From Megaleporinus macrocephalus (Eukaryota; Chordata; Actinopteri; Characiformes; Anostomidae), in the NCBI GenBank assembly GCA_021613375.1, contig CM038710.1:26796763-26860762 (forward strand): 64,000 bases of DNA. The letters are read 5' to 3'. Positions 24,682 through 37,396 of this stretch are shown here, piece by piece. The translations under genes and the position numbers were made by a program. The notes under the pieces are model-generated. The model saw only the letters and a program-made list of their open reading frames with translations, was not told where the DNA came from and ran no database searches. Positions within the stretch are counted from its first letter, which is position 1; every line of letters begins with the position of its first letter.

Positions 24682-25800
24682 AACTCAGGTTCAGTATAAG
24701 CTAATGATATAACTCAGGTTCAGTATAAGCTAATGGTATAACTCAGGTTCAGTATAAGATAATGATATAACTCAGGTTCAGTATGAGCTAATGGTATAAC
24801 TCAGGTTCAGTATAAGATAATGATATAACTCAGGTTCAGTATTAGCTAATGATATAACTCAGGTTCAGTATAAGCTAATGATATGACTCAGGTTCAGTAT
24901 AAGATAATGATATAACTCAGGTTCAGTATAAGCTAATGATATAACTCAGGTTCAGTATAAGATAATGATATAACTCAGGTTCAGTATAAGCTAATGGTAT
25001 AACTCAGGTTCAGTATAAGATAATGATATAACTCAGGTTCAGTATTAGCTAATGATATAACTCAGGTTCAGTATAAGCTAATGGTATAACTCAGGTTCAG
25101 TATAAGCTAATGGTATAACTCAGGTTCAGTATAAGATAATGATATAACTCAGGTTCAGTATAAGCTAATGATATGACTCAGGTCCAGTATAAGCTAATGA
25201 TATAACTCAGGTTCAGTATAAGATAATGATATAACTCAGGTTCAGTATAAGCTAATGGTATAACTCAGGTTCAGTATAAGATAATGATATAACTCAGGTT
25301 CAGTATTAGCTAATGATATAACTCAGGTTCAGTATAAGCTAATGGTATAACTCAGGTTCAGTATAAGCTAATGGTATAACTCAGGTTCAGTATAAGATAA
25401 TGATATAACTCAGGTTCAGTATTAGCTAATGATATAACTCAGGTTCAGTATAAGCTAATGGTATAACTCAGGTTCAGTATAAGATAATGATATAACTCAG
25501 GTTCAGTATAAGCTAATGATATAACTCAGGTTCAGTATAAGCTAATGATATGACTCAGGTTCAGTATAAGCTAATGATATAACTCAGGTTCAGTATAAGC
25601 TAATGATATAACTCAGGTTCAGTATAAGCTAATGATATGACTCAGGTTCAGTATTAGCTAATGATATAACTCAGGTTCAGTATTAGCTAATGATAGGACT
25701 CAGGTTCAGTATAAGCTAATGGTATAACACAGGTTTAGTATAAGCTAATGATATAACTCAGGTTCAGCATAAGCTAATGATATAACTCAGGTTCAGTATA
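24682..25800. repeat. 29-bp minisatellite, about 38 copies, with higher-order units
   Basis: The unit is AACTCAGGTTCAGTATAAGC followed by TAATGATAT (29 bp). The 1,119-bp array holds four main variants: AGCTAATGATAT, AGCTAATGGTAT, AGATAATGATAT and TTAGCTAATGATAT. The order is not random. A run of seven variants at copies 10-16 is repeated exactly at copies 19-25, nine copies (261 bp) later. The last three to four units are the most diverged, as usual at an array edge. Confidence 0.97.
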
Positions 25801-26810
25801 GTACAATGTACAGTACAGATGGGCCTACAGGTCTGGATCTAGTGAGCCATGTCTACCTCACTGTTAGAGCTAATTTGCAAAAGGGCTCCCTAACAACATC
25901 CACTCTTGACATTCCAGTACCTTCCTTTCAAGCAGAAGCCACTTGTTTAACATGCCCGTGTATGTGCCCGTGCTCTGATTGGCTGGGCGTGATCATGTGG
26001 TTTGGCTGGATGTGAACATGTGCGGGCCAGGAAACAGCAGTGGCAGCCATGATGGCTTAGCGCCAGAGGTGAGCAGAAGTAATGACTGAGAAAATCAGCC
26101 CAAAATGCTGCACCTGAGAGGCCGAAGCGCGCTGAGCCAGCAGTGTTTGTCAAATACGCCCTTATTTTCCTACGCTCAGTCGTACGTGTCATTTAGCCAG
26201 TATTAACTCGCAGTGTTTAAACTTTAGATGTGTGAGCCGCAGCAGATCAGAACACTGTGTGTGTGTGTGTGTGTGTGCGTGCGCGTGTGTGTATATGTAC
26301 TCCACGACTCAGGCAGGGCTGTGAATGAGGGTGTCAGATATTCCTATATAATCCTTCTTGAATTCTCGGCACTAATTGAAAGCACGTGTTTGTCAAAGTC
26401 TCAGTCAATTACAGAATGAGGAGGAAGGCCTATCTGCTGCAATCAGGGCGCGCCGCTAGAACCTGACACCCAGAGAGAAAGTAAGCCTGACATTGGATTT
26501 GGTGAAGGTAAAGCTAAAGCTTCTCTGCCGAGCTTAAATTAAACAACAGCTCAGTCTGTGGGCTTCGCTAACGGGGAAATTTGACACGGTTATTTTTTCC
26601 CAAAACAAAGCGCGCTCCAGCCGAGCTAAAGCCTCCGCTACATCTGCTGTAAACATGCTTACTCACATCCTACGGTGGTTTAGTCTCTAAAGCCGGAATC
26701 CCATGTTTATAGATTAGGAAAAACCCACTTTCTGATGGCACAGCTGGAAAGTGGGAGGAACTTTATAAACTAGGGGGCCAAATATTACAATTTGAATTTA
26801 AAACCCTTTG
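25801..26810. other. Gene-free stretch with candidate conserved DNA
   Basis: No gene. A short (TG)n lies at 26,258-26,290. The part from about 26,320 to 26,660 (TATTCCTATATAATCCTTCT and the TCAGTCAATTACAGAATGAG region) is repeat-poor and a candidate conserved element, from composition only. Confidence 0.3.
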
Positions 26811-26990
26811 CCACCTGTTTTTGCACACAGCGGAATTTGATCTCCGTATTTAACCTATCCATGAAGGGAAACACCCACTTATACACACACTAGTGAACAT
26901 ATACACTAGGGGGCAGTGAGCACACTTGCCGCGATGGGCAGCAGCCCTATCCACAGCACCCGGAGAGCAGTTAAGCCTGTCCAAGGGCAT
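26811..26990 (-). repeat. tRNA-like SINE, copy 2 (truncated)
   Basis: Same family and orientation as the copy at 11,848. It keeps the tail part (ATTTAACCTATCCATG, ACACACTAGTGAACATATAC, CTAGGGGGCAGTGAGCACAC) and stops after CCAAGGGCAT, so the tRNA-like head with the B box is missing. Confidence 0.8.
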
Positions 26991-29900
26991 AGATTTTCAC
27001 TTACTTGACATTTGTTGGGAACAGATACACCCCCCCCCCCCACCGCCCCTCCACCCATTGCCATTTTTTGTTGTTGTTGTTTTCTCTTTGATAAAACAAT
27101 AAAGTACTCATATACTACATAATCTATTCTATGTGCTTCTAAATTATTCTGAATAACAGTTAATAATTTAATTAATGAATTATAAAATGTTAAATTAACT
27201 GACAGTTGGCAGTTTGCTGAGCAGTTTAACTTCCAAGCCATGTTATTCATAGCTACAGACGATGTTAGCCTGCTGTATGCTGTGTGGTAGAGCCTAGCAT
27301 CGACAGTAAAGTTATTATGATGACTCTTTTCATTAGTGAACTTGACTTTGAGTGACTTACACACTTTTTTTTTTAAATAGCTCCCTATGTCCACTCATGT
27401 GTCCCCCACGTTGCACAGTAAGTCCCGCATATGACTGGCAAGTTTTCCTTTCAGCTTTGGCGCTGCTAACAACCAAACGTAGCTACAGAGTCTCAGGTGA
27501 CAGCACGGAAAGGCACAGCCAATCACACTGGCCCTATGTGCTACAGACTCGAGTAGAAAATGTGATTTAACCCTTTCTGCACCTCTAGGTTAATCAGACG
27601 TTGACAGATCAGGGTCTTTTAAAGGGGACAATTCAGGAATAGCTAGATATTGGTGAGGACACATCACTTCGGCCCATGCTAATTCTATGCCCTTGTGTCT
27701 GTCACTCTCTTCATTCACTTTCTAGCTTACTCGACCACCGCTGCTCATTCTGTTTCACTCAGTGAGCTGATGGGATTTGTTTAAACAGCACGAATCCTAC
27801 TCGTTCTACTGGAACCTAACGTGACGATGTCCATCTCTTCTGACGGGCTGGTTCTCACTATTCACATACAGAGTGGAGTGGATTTATGGTAGGAAATGAA
27901 ATGTGGACACAGCGATAAAAAGCATGGCTCTCAAGTGCGACTAGACTCACTTCATTCTCATCGAATGGTCAAAAGAATTTAACACCAACTCTTCTGATAT
28001 TGTAAGATAAGGAGAGGATAGACAGAATCAACAAACAACAGAACCAGGTGTTATTTCTGGCTAAAATTCCTAGGACTTACCAGGAGGCCATGTAGGTTTT
28101 TGTGATTAAGAAGCTCCTATTAACATTTAGTGAATAGTAAACTTAATGGGAAATTCATGGAGACTTGATAAGAAGCTGATGACAGTCAATTATTGTTAGT
28201 GAGCATTTCACATATATAATATTAATATGCAAAGAATCACTAATGAAATGAATTTTATTATTGTGTAAAGAAGAATTTACAAACAATTCAAAGCTTTCAT
28301 TGATTACAACAGTTGACTAATTTTACAATTAGCTTTAAGTTACCAAATCGGTTTTACCCACTGGCTGCCAAAACAGAATGTTTATAAACAGGAAACACAT
28401 CTATTGCTTTGGGGTCCTTTTTTGGGGGTTGCGTTTTCTGTTTGCTTTATTTGTTTTTTTTTTGTTTTTTTGTCTGTTAGTTGTACTAGTTAACAAATGC
28501 AGAAGGAAGGTAGAAAGTCGATGTTGCTGCCCAGTAGAAAAAATATTGAACTGTACTGTGCTAATTCATAAATGACCACAGTACAGTATAAAGCAGAATA
28601 AAGCTAGAATAACTGTTTATGTCTGCATTGGGTTTAATGACTGAGGAAAGATTGGTTGTATCCATTAGCATAGGATTGGCTGACACCACAGAGATCTTCT
28701 CAGTAGTTTTATGATGCATTTGTGTAATGCATGCTGGGTATTGTAATGAGAAAACATTCATGAAGGTATTTATAACTTAATAAATAAATAGGGATTCTTG
28801 TACAATGCTTTCAGGAGATTTTTCAGAAACTATAATTAATTCACTAGTAGCAGAACAATGTGATCTATGAATTATGGCAACAATCAGAAAGATATTTTTT
28901 CTATATTATATTTTCACCTATTTTGTTTAATCCCTCTCTTGATTGTTTCAATATAGCTGCACTCTAAGGCAAGTAAACAACTCACATTGACAGCCAGCCA
29001 AACTCAAGTACACATTTTAAGGGTTGTTTGAACATCCTGTTACCTCTGCCTTCTAAAGTAAACAATGAGAGAAGACCTTATTTCACATATTTTCAATCAT
29101 ATATATTTTTCATCATCATGTATAGTTGAGCTTATTTGGTTCAACACAGCATTGCATTGAATTAATTGTGCTGTCATTCATTTTACTAGACTTCTCTGAT
29201 CAATTTAACAATGACCCCCTCCATCTGTTACAAATAACCTTGCTTGTGAGGTAATCTAATTTATGTTAATTAGTTTGCTGACTATGTGTTCATGTCCAGA
29301 AAGAAAACATTAACATGTGCATCCAAATCCAGAAACTGCGCTGAAACAGTCATTCTGCACATCATAGTGGCACGCAGACAAACATGAAGTCACAAAATTG
29401 CTGCCACAATGACATCATAACTGGTGGAAATGGATGATTATCACAGCTTTACTAGAATTTTATCAGTGTAAATTATTTATTTAAGGTGGAAAAATATGTT
29501 AAACAAATATTTATACTGGCATTATCTGAAATATAACAAAGAAATGTTACTGAACAACATCCGCTTCATTCCACTGTTTATTCCACTCTCTCCGCTGCAA
29601 TCTGCAGAACATTGTGTTGGCAGAATTTACCGTTGTGGCTCAACTGAAAACAATAGAATGTGTCGTTTGCCATCATTCATCTACTGCAAACAGGCAGCAT
29701 ATGTTTTGTTAAAGCTGCACTATGTAAGTTTTGAGGTTTTGGAGACCTCTCTGGTGGAAAGGTGTAATGGCACACAACTTTTTTTTACATTTTGTAACAT
29801 CGATTGTGCTTTCTGCTTTAGGTGAAGCTGAGGATTGCGAGCACGTTGAATGAGGAATGAAAGAAAAATCAATCAAAGACATGTCTTCTGAGAATGTAGA

Positions 29901-30754
29901 TGAATGATCTACAGTACAATCATCATCATATCTTCATTAGTATAATATTGATTTCGCATTTGAGACCTGAACTTTAAGCTAGCCCTTCTTTTTAAGCCTG
30001 TGTCCATGACAATAATATGCAAAGGCCTGCGAAATACCTTAGATAGATTATTTCTTCACGTTTTTACTTGATAACTTAATGATACATGATGATGGTGAAG
30101 GCGTACCATGAATCAGTGATGATACTTTCAGTCTTCAGTTTCAAAGAATTACACAAAGCAGCTTTACATCAGTAAAAGTAATAAGGTCTGGTTCTTATTT
30201 GAGCTCTAGCCTGGCTCCCAACACAAGGAGCAATCTTAAACAATACCTGCTACAGCTGTGTTGAGAGATGGACTAGCACAAGACTCAGGACCACATGCCT
30301 CATGCTGACGAAGAACATCACTGGTCAGATCTTTCCATGATTGCTCTGATAGCGCTGTCTTTGGCCATTACTCCTGCATCCTGCTTGTTTATATTAAGTC
30401 TATACGTTTCTTTAATCAAACCCCAGCTTTACTAACGAACCCGTCCAATTCCTCAGCTATTCAAATTACAACCGGAATAAAGTTCACACATTGCACACAC
30501 TTACACACAAGCCCTCTTGTGTACAGTATCGCCAAACAACTCGCCGCATTGTAGTTCTTGTCCAAGCCTTTATAGTATGACAGCTCACCTGAAGTCATTA
30601 GGTAGACTGTGCTGCTGTTCATGATCAAACCGCATACACTGGGGCAGTTGAATTGACCTTTATCACCTAAATGAGATCCTTCACACTTTCTGTTATGGTC
30701 CCCTACATAACTGAAGAAAATAAGCAGGACAGAGAAAAAGATAACAATCGAGCA
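26991..30754. other. Gene-free stretch
   Basis: AT-rich DNA with no exon that I can support. The frames at 26,906-27,394 (minus) and 29,496-29,825 (plus) show no family resemblance. A poly-C tract lies at 27,030-27,041. Confidence 0.5.
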
Positions 30755-30815
30755 AGACTGGCTTTTACTGTTCGGTGAGAGTTAAAAGAGATAAACGGAT
30801 GCAAGAAAGTCTCAC
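30755..30815. repeat. Dispersed repeat fragment, copy 2
   Basis: GACTGGCTTTTACTG, GAGAGTTAAAAGAGAT and GGATGCAAGAA match the copy at 17,300-17,360. Similarity fades after this block, though the region to about 31,020 may belong to the same element. Confidence 0.6.
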
Positions 30816-31482
30816 AGCTAATAGGAAAACGACAAAAATCAGACAGCAGGATGTAGATTGTGAAAAACTACAAAAAGATTTGTTTTTGTGAATCTGATTC
30901 CAAACAAGCCATGAAAGTCTGTGTCCTCCTGCAGTAAAATCCTGTAATATTGGTCTTCCTTGAAAGTCAACATGGTTCTCTCTCCTCTGACACTGTCTTT
31001 GCTGGTGCTGTGCCGAAATAGGACTCACCAGCAGAATCTGACCCCTTCAGGTGCACAAGCATCAGGTGCCTCATCTAATACCTGTTTTGACTGCTCAGTA
31101 CTTCATTAAGCTAATTCAAGACTGCTAATGAAGGGACTGAATAAATTTATGCAGTGTCTGGAGCGCCCGGGAGAAATCTGGAACTAAACCTTGTTCCTCA
31201 AATTGACTTACAAGATATTATCTACTTCTTTCAGAATAAGATATTTTTGCTACTTTGTATTGTATTTATGCTTATTTACATCTGTTCTAATGATCTCTGG
31301 TGTTCTTACTGGTGAAAATACACTTATTGCTGAGATAAAGGCTTTTAAACAAATAGCTTTTGCACAGTAGAAGAGTTTCAACAGTTAATTTCACAAAAAA
31401 ACAAAAGAAAGGCAACTCAGGGCTAACAGGTGCAGGTACAGTGCCTGGAATAACTGCCTTTGCTATATATTATTATTATTAT

Positions 31483-31514
<32 letters not shown>

Positions 31515-33089
31515 TTTGTAAGGCTGTTTAAGGTTGTGTTCATTTCAGTTGTACAAATATTTGAAATGTGAACTTCGGTGGATGTTGGGGTCTTCTAATA
31601 TTGAGCACTCTGTTAAGAAACGTATCTATGCTTCTTTGCCTTAAATGATGTATCAAAGCTTTCAAGCTGTTAACTCTCTGGAACTGTAGTGGATTGTGCT
31701 GTAAGGGAACATGAGCCATCTCCAACTAGTAAAATGTGAGAAATGGTGAATCATTTGTAAGTACGAATGGGAGAGTTCTCCACTGTTTCAGATTGGTCAC
31801 AGAGCATTTCCTCCCTCTCCAATGAATCCCTTGCTTCCTCACCAAGCAATAAAGGCCTGCTTGGCAAAAAATGTCTGGAATTGCTGTAAACTGCCCGAGA
31901 AGGCAGCTAGCCCTTGCCATGAAACCTAAGGCTTTCTCAATAACTAACATTGGTATGCTGACTAGAGCCGCACACTGAGACTGTTGAGGCTTACAAAACG
32001 GCCTCTGTAAAGTTTGAAGGGCTACATAAAATTGTTTATGTGGACAGAAGTGCTTCTCTTAAAAATGCCCTTTCTGAAGCCTTATTTTTGGGGTACACAA
32101 TTCTGGGCCTCACTGGTAAAAAGATAAAGAAATCGGTTGTGCCCAAGGAGTTATTTCTGCCTTGTTGTTTAAACATAAAACACAGTGAAAATTTGCATGT
32201 ACAACAATTTTCAGATGTTCTTCAAACCTTCTTTGTTGCTCACTCAGAAAATGTACCCTTAACTGATAGCTAAAGCCGATGGGCTTGGTGTAAGTAGGTT
32301 CGGTCCATTATTAGCAGGTAGGGAGGGACAGGCGGGTCCATTTTTGGCTTTGCAGGTGAGCATTAGGGTTTCAATCAGATGTGAGCAGCTACAGGGAGCC
32401 AGTAAAAAGAATGCAGTGACAATGATAAATTTCGCAAGATTGAAAACAAGCTGTGCTGCTGCATTCTGGGTCAGTTGAAAGGGTCTGATGACCTCCATAA
32501 GAAGAGCAGCAGGAGCGAGACGGCAAAAGACTGAAGAAGCACCCGGGTGGTCTCCTTAGACAGGTTTGCAACATAACCCAAGATTGATAAGTGGCCTTCC
32601 AGAGTTAATGACCATAACGCTAGGGCTTCATGCATCTTCAAACGGAATGATCAGTTCATCTTCAGACAAGATGACAAGATCAAGGTGAGGATCTGTAATT
32701 CCAGGAATGTACAGCGACGTGGTCTTGCTGGAATTCAGCCACCTGGAACACTTTTCCAACAGGACCTGAAGAAGTTCCACTTCTGGCTGGTTTTCATTAG
32801 TTTTCATTAAAGCTTCCATTTCGGAAATGAATTCATACATAGGCATGACCTGCACTACTTATATTTGTTTAGATAACATGTCAAGCATTGCAGCGTAAGC
32901 CTGTAGATCTCTATAAGATTAAGGAAGACGTACGTTTGATCTAGCATGTCAAAGCTTTTGTTTAGCGATATAGATTTTGGAGTATGTACGGAACAATATG
33001 GAATATGTTCCATCTTCCTACGAGTAGGCCTGAAGCTGAAATGAAAGGAGTTAACCTTCAGTGGGATGCGGTTGTTTTCTTGTTGCATC
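30816..33089. other. Gene-free stretch with old repeat DNA
   Basis: No gene. A trinucleotide (TAT/AAT)n tract lies at 31,469-31,510. The part from about 32,340 to 32,740 (CTGCTGCATTCTGGGTCAGT, AGCAGGAGCGAGACGGCAAA) resembles a common fish interspersed repeat that I cannot name. The minus frame at 32,628-32,855 is within it and is not a recognised protein. Confidence 0.4.
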
Positions 33090-33097
33090 TCCTAAAT

Positions 33098-33759
33098 CAG
33101 GGGTCACTAATAGGCGGACCGCGGTCCGGATCCGGACTCAGACGTTGTCCAATGCAGACCCAAACCGATAAACTACTGAGAACGATTTAATTTTGACTGT
33201 GTTTATTTTAAGTGGTGGAACTTTTCTCGTTTTTATGGTATACGGGCTTTACGGCGCAGTAAACTAGACTAAAGTGAGTCCGAAAAAATAATGTAAAAAC
33301 AGAAAAGTCCACAGCGAAAACTGACTGTTTAACCAGGAATGGTTATGGAATGGACTTGCTTGTCTAGTTTTGGATATAAAATCAACATGAAGCTGAGTTA
33401 ACAAGAAGACGCAAGTTTTTATTTACTTTCTTTATAAATAAACACTTTAAGATACACTTCGGTTTTTTTATGTAGCCCCCTGTTTTTATTGAAGTGAGCA
33501 AAAAAATATTTATTAGAAGTTTTAAATAATTCATTTAGTTCAGTATTTAAACAGAAAATATACTCAAATATACTGAACAGTATTTGTAATGTGTTTGTGT
33601 TTCTGTAGCTGATGGTATAAGATGCTGATACTAGGCTACTTCAGTAAACAGGATACACCACTGAATCATAACACAAGTTAGAAGTGATGACGGTCCGAAC
33701 CTTGGCCTTAGGAAATCTCCTCTAACTGGACTTTACTGACCTCTAATTAAATACCCCTG
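33098..33759. mobile_element. hAT MITE with perfect 8-bp target duplication
   Basis: The element starts CAGGGGTCACTAATAGGCGG and ends AATACCCCTG, so the tips are the inverted repeat CAGGGGT. It is flanked on both sides by TCCTAAAT (33,090-33,097 and 33,760-33,767), an exact 8-bp target duplication, the mark of hAT transposition. The subterminal GGACCGCGGTCCGGATCCGG block is found again, inverted, at about 53,475. The 662-bp interior has no transposase. Confidence 0.9.
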
Positions 33760-33767
33760 TCCTAAAT

Positions 33768-35654
33768 GTTCAATACTCAGAGTACATTATGGAACATTCC
33801 TCTTCAACAATCCAACTCAGTCTCAAACAAGGAAACAAAAAGGTCTATGAGAAGATCAATGGAACTACGCTGAGGTGGTAGAAGAAGCAGGACAAAAAGG
33901 AGCGAGTGTTAAGCAATGCAAGATAGAGAGCATCATCTGAAGCACATTAACCAAAATCTGAAGACTGATGAGCGGAACTCAGAACCATGCCCAGATGTGA
34001 GCTAAACGAGGAGCGAAACAGCCCATCATCTTTCATTCCAGTATGCTTGCAATTAGCGTTGCCCAAGCAAACCCTGCGCTCCTCAGATGAGATCTTTCCT
34101 TAATGAAGACAAACACAGAACATGATGAAGTTTGAGGAAATACATCAACAGGAACCTTATTCTGGCCCATCTGTATTCAGGGAGAAAGCCAAGCTCGCCA
34201 TCTTTCTTGGTCTCAATTACAGCTGCCACCCTCCGGCGCCATATTTATTCCACATCCTCTCTCCCCACCCAGAGATCTCCTAGCGCACTTGTGCTATCCT
34301 TCTGCTGGCCTCGCACCATCCTAGCTGCTAACAATGAGCTCGAGGTACAAGCTCGCACACACACGGCGTGTAGCGGATCCCGCAGAAACAGACGGCACAT
34401 TCCTCCGCAAAAGATTTATGAATTGTAAGCAAGACAGGACATCTGTTTTTTCATCCCCCTGCTGAAAGATGTCCCGGTCTCCTGGTACCATTTTTTACCC
34501 GCCTAATTGCTTTTGCTCTCTTCGGGCACAACCTGGATATCACTTCCCTTGTTTGGGGCCATCAAACATTTGTTTCGCTTCGATTTGTCATCAGACCAGT
34601 AAGCCATCACGACACAACACTACTGCACTGTACCTTCTAGAACTTAAAGGCCAAAAATCTTATTTACACAATTTTCACATCACAGCAAATGTAATTGATC
34701 GGCTAAGGACATGGGCATACTTCAGACTTTCTTTTTGGTTTCTTTTTTTTTTGGCCATTTTTGTTGATAACTATAAGCCCTACATTGGTAGAAGCAACCT
34801 AGGTCTATTCAGGATTACTTAACAACTTGCAATTTGAGGCAATGGCTTGATAATTCAGACACTGATACAGTGTGCACTGAGCTTTCCTTACTTGTTAGCT
34901 ATGTTAACCTCGTAGCCCCAGTGCAGAACTATAGAGACAAACTTTACTTCTGATCAAATATGATGCACATAAACTACTGTGCAACACTGGTTGTTTTCAA
35001 AGCCTTTATCTTAGCAATAAGTCTACTTTTACCAGTAAGAACAGCAGATATCATTAGAACAGGTGTATATAACCATAAATACAATACAAAGTAGCATAAA
35101 TATCTTATTTTGAAAGAAGTCGATAGTAGTCGATAGTAACCAGTTCAGTTCCAGAGTTCTCCTCCTGGACGTCCCAGATTTTGTATGAATTTATTTAATT
35201 CCTTCACCAGCAATCTTGATTTAGATTAATTAAGTAAATAAACATACTGACGTATGTAAAAGCACTACTTTCTGTTTCTAATACTATTTGAGTATTTAAA
35301 AAATGAAGCGTTTTGCTGAGCAAATAAAAGCTACTGGAAAAAATAGCTGAAAAAATAATGTCCCAGAGTGCCTCAAACTTTTGCACAGTGCTGTATCTGG
35401 AAATACTTTGGCTGGATTCCAATGACACTTTTCACTAAAATGCAGGCCCAGTGTGACCAGATGAGATCAACAACACTGGCTGAAGAGAAAAGTCACGCAC
35501 TCAAATACTTGTTGGACTGCTTCTATCTTTGATTACAGCACACACTCATCATGGCATTGTTTAAGAACCTCATGCAACATCACAACATTTATTTTGATCA
35601 CAAATTTTTGTCGGAGATCTTGCCAATGCGAGTTTAAGTTTAGAATTATTCTGT
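33768..35654. other. Gene-free stretch with candidate conserved DNA
   Basis: No gene. The part from about 34,130 to 34,600 is repeat-poor with balanced composition and may be conserved. The rest is AT-rich and featureless to me. Confidence 0.35.
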
Positions 35655-35920
35655 CACTTGTGTTTGTACACAACGAAATTTGACCTCTGCATTTAACCCA
35701 TCCGTGTAGTGAAACACCCACGTATACACACACACTAGTGAACATATACACTAGGGGGCAGTGAGCACACGTGCCCAGAGTGGTGGGCAGCCCTAAACAT
35801 GGTGCCCGGGGGAGCAGTTGGGGGTTAGGTGTCTTGCTCAAGGGCACATCAGTCGTGTCCTGCTGGTCCCGGCGATCGAACCAGCAGTCTGGATTCCTAA
35901 CCTTCAGGCCATGACTGCCC
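35655..35920 (-). repeat. tRNA-like SINE, copy 3 (most complete)
   Basis: Read on the minus strand: GGGCAGTCATGGCCTGAAGG, then a B box GGTTCGATC, TTGAGCAAGACACCTAACCC, CTGCTCCCCCGGGCACC, and the tail with ACTGCCCCCTAGTGTATATG and GGATGGGTTAAATGCAGAGG. It is less decayed than the other two copies and so best shows that the family is a tRNA-related SINE. Confidence 0.85.
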
Positions 35921-37396
35921 AGTAAGTGCTGAGAGTTGAAGGTCTCCATAAAGTGTTGTCCAGCACATGCCAAAGACTTTTAATGGGCTTGAGGTCGGGA
36001 CTCTGTTGCCATATGTAATATTGCAGAGCCTCGACCTGACCAACTAAGGCAACCTCAGATCAAAACACTGCCTCCAGAGTCTGGTGCAGTGGGAACTATA
36101 CACAATGTGCCTGCATTTTTACCCTGGCTTCACGCGTCTTGTGTAACATCTTTTCCACATCCACAGGTTACGAATTCTTATATATAGTTGTTAAAGGAAT
36201 GAGGAGCTACTCACTGAATTATGTATGGTTAAAAGAATTGTTGCCATCTGAAACATAGTCATCACTGCAATAATTACAGAATTTAAGTCTCTACTTATTT
36301 AAACACAGAGTGTATATTTTCTGCCGGTCAGTAAATGTTGTTGAAATTGACTTCTGTTCAATTTTTCCTATATTACAATTTTAATTGACAAGCTTGACTT
36401 GACTCTAAGGGGTTCTGAGTCCAAGGAGGCCCTAGTTTCCCAGCCTCCATCTTGCTTTCCTATGTTTATCCTCTCATTTGCTAGTCAGCACTTGGCAGCT
36501 GTATTTTAGTTATAGATAATACATTCCATTTACACGTGTGCTAAATGTGGCCAAGATTTGTGGTTTGAGTGAATTGATCCGCTCATGGTGTGTGCTGGGA
36601 GCGTTGGCACCTGGCTTTTTATGCAGTCAAGTACAATCCACATATGATTGGATATCTAAAATCGAAAGTCTGCTGAGTTTTGAAAAGACTTCTTTGCCCA
36701 AACCTTTTTTTCAGTATGCAAATGGCTTGACTGGATAAAAGCATAGGAAATACTAGCTTAAGAAAATGTGTGGATTTTTCCTAGACAGGCAACCAAAAAC
36801 CAGTACAGTCCAGGAAAATCACGGATGGGTGGCAACCTTAGCGGGAAAAGTGATATTAGCCTGTAATATCATGTTTTACCGCCGTCTTCCTCTACCCAAA
36901 CATAACAGGAGTGAAACGCTCAGCTAACTCAGAGACCTTGCGGCTGTGCTTCACTCAGGGGTACGTCATGGTTGGAAAGAAAAATGTGTAGGGTCGTTTA
37001 CCCTTCTATTAGTAACGCTTTTGAGCCTCTACATCTTGCAAGTGTAATGAATGAGAAAAGCTATCTTGCTAAATTCATACTCCAAACAATAGAAGGCAGC
37101 ATATTACATATAATACATATAAACCTAATACACAATACTCAATCCTTACCAGTCCAGAAAATATAATTGTAAGTTCAGCATGAAATTTCATCCCTTTATT
37201 CACGTCTCCAGGGGCAAAAAGCAAAGCTACTGTTAACTTCTTTTAGTTGCTGCCAAACGTGCTTTCTTGCCGAGAATCCACAGTAATGGTTGTTTTAATG
37301 GTCTCTTGGCAAAACATTTAGCTGTTAAATGTTCAGCCATTGACCATTTGCTAACCATCTAACTGATAGCAGGACCTTCAACATGATTGACAATAA
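35921..37396. other. Gene-free stretch
   Basis: AT-rich sequence. No exon, RNA or repeat recognised. Confidence 0.45.
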
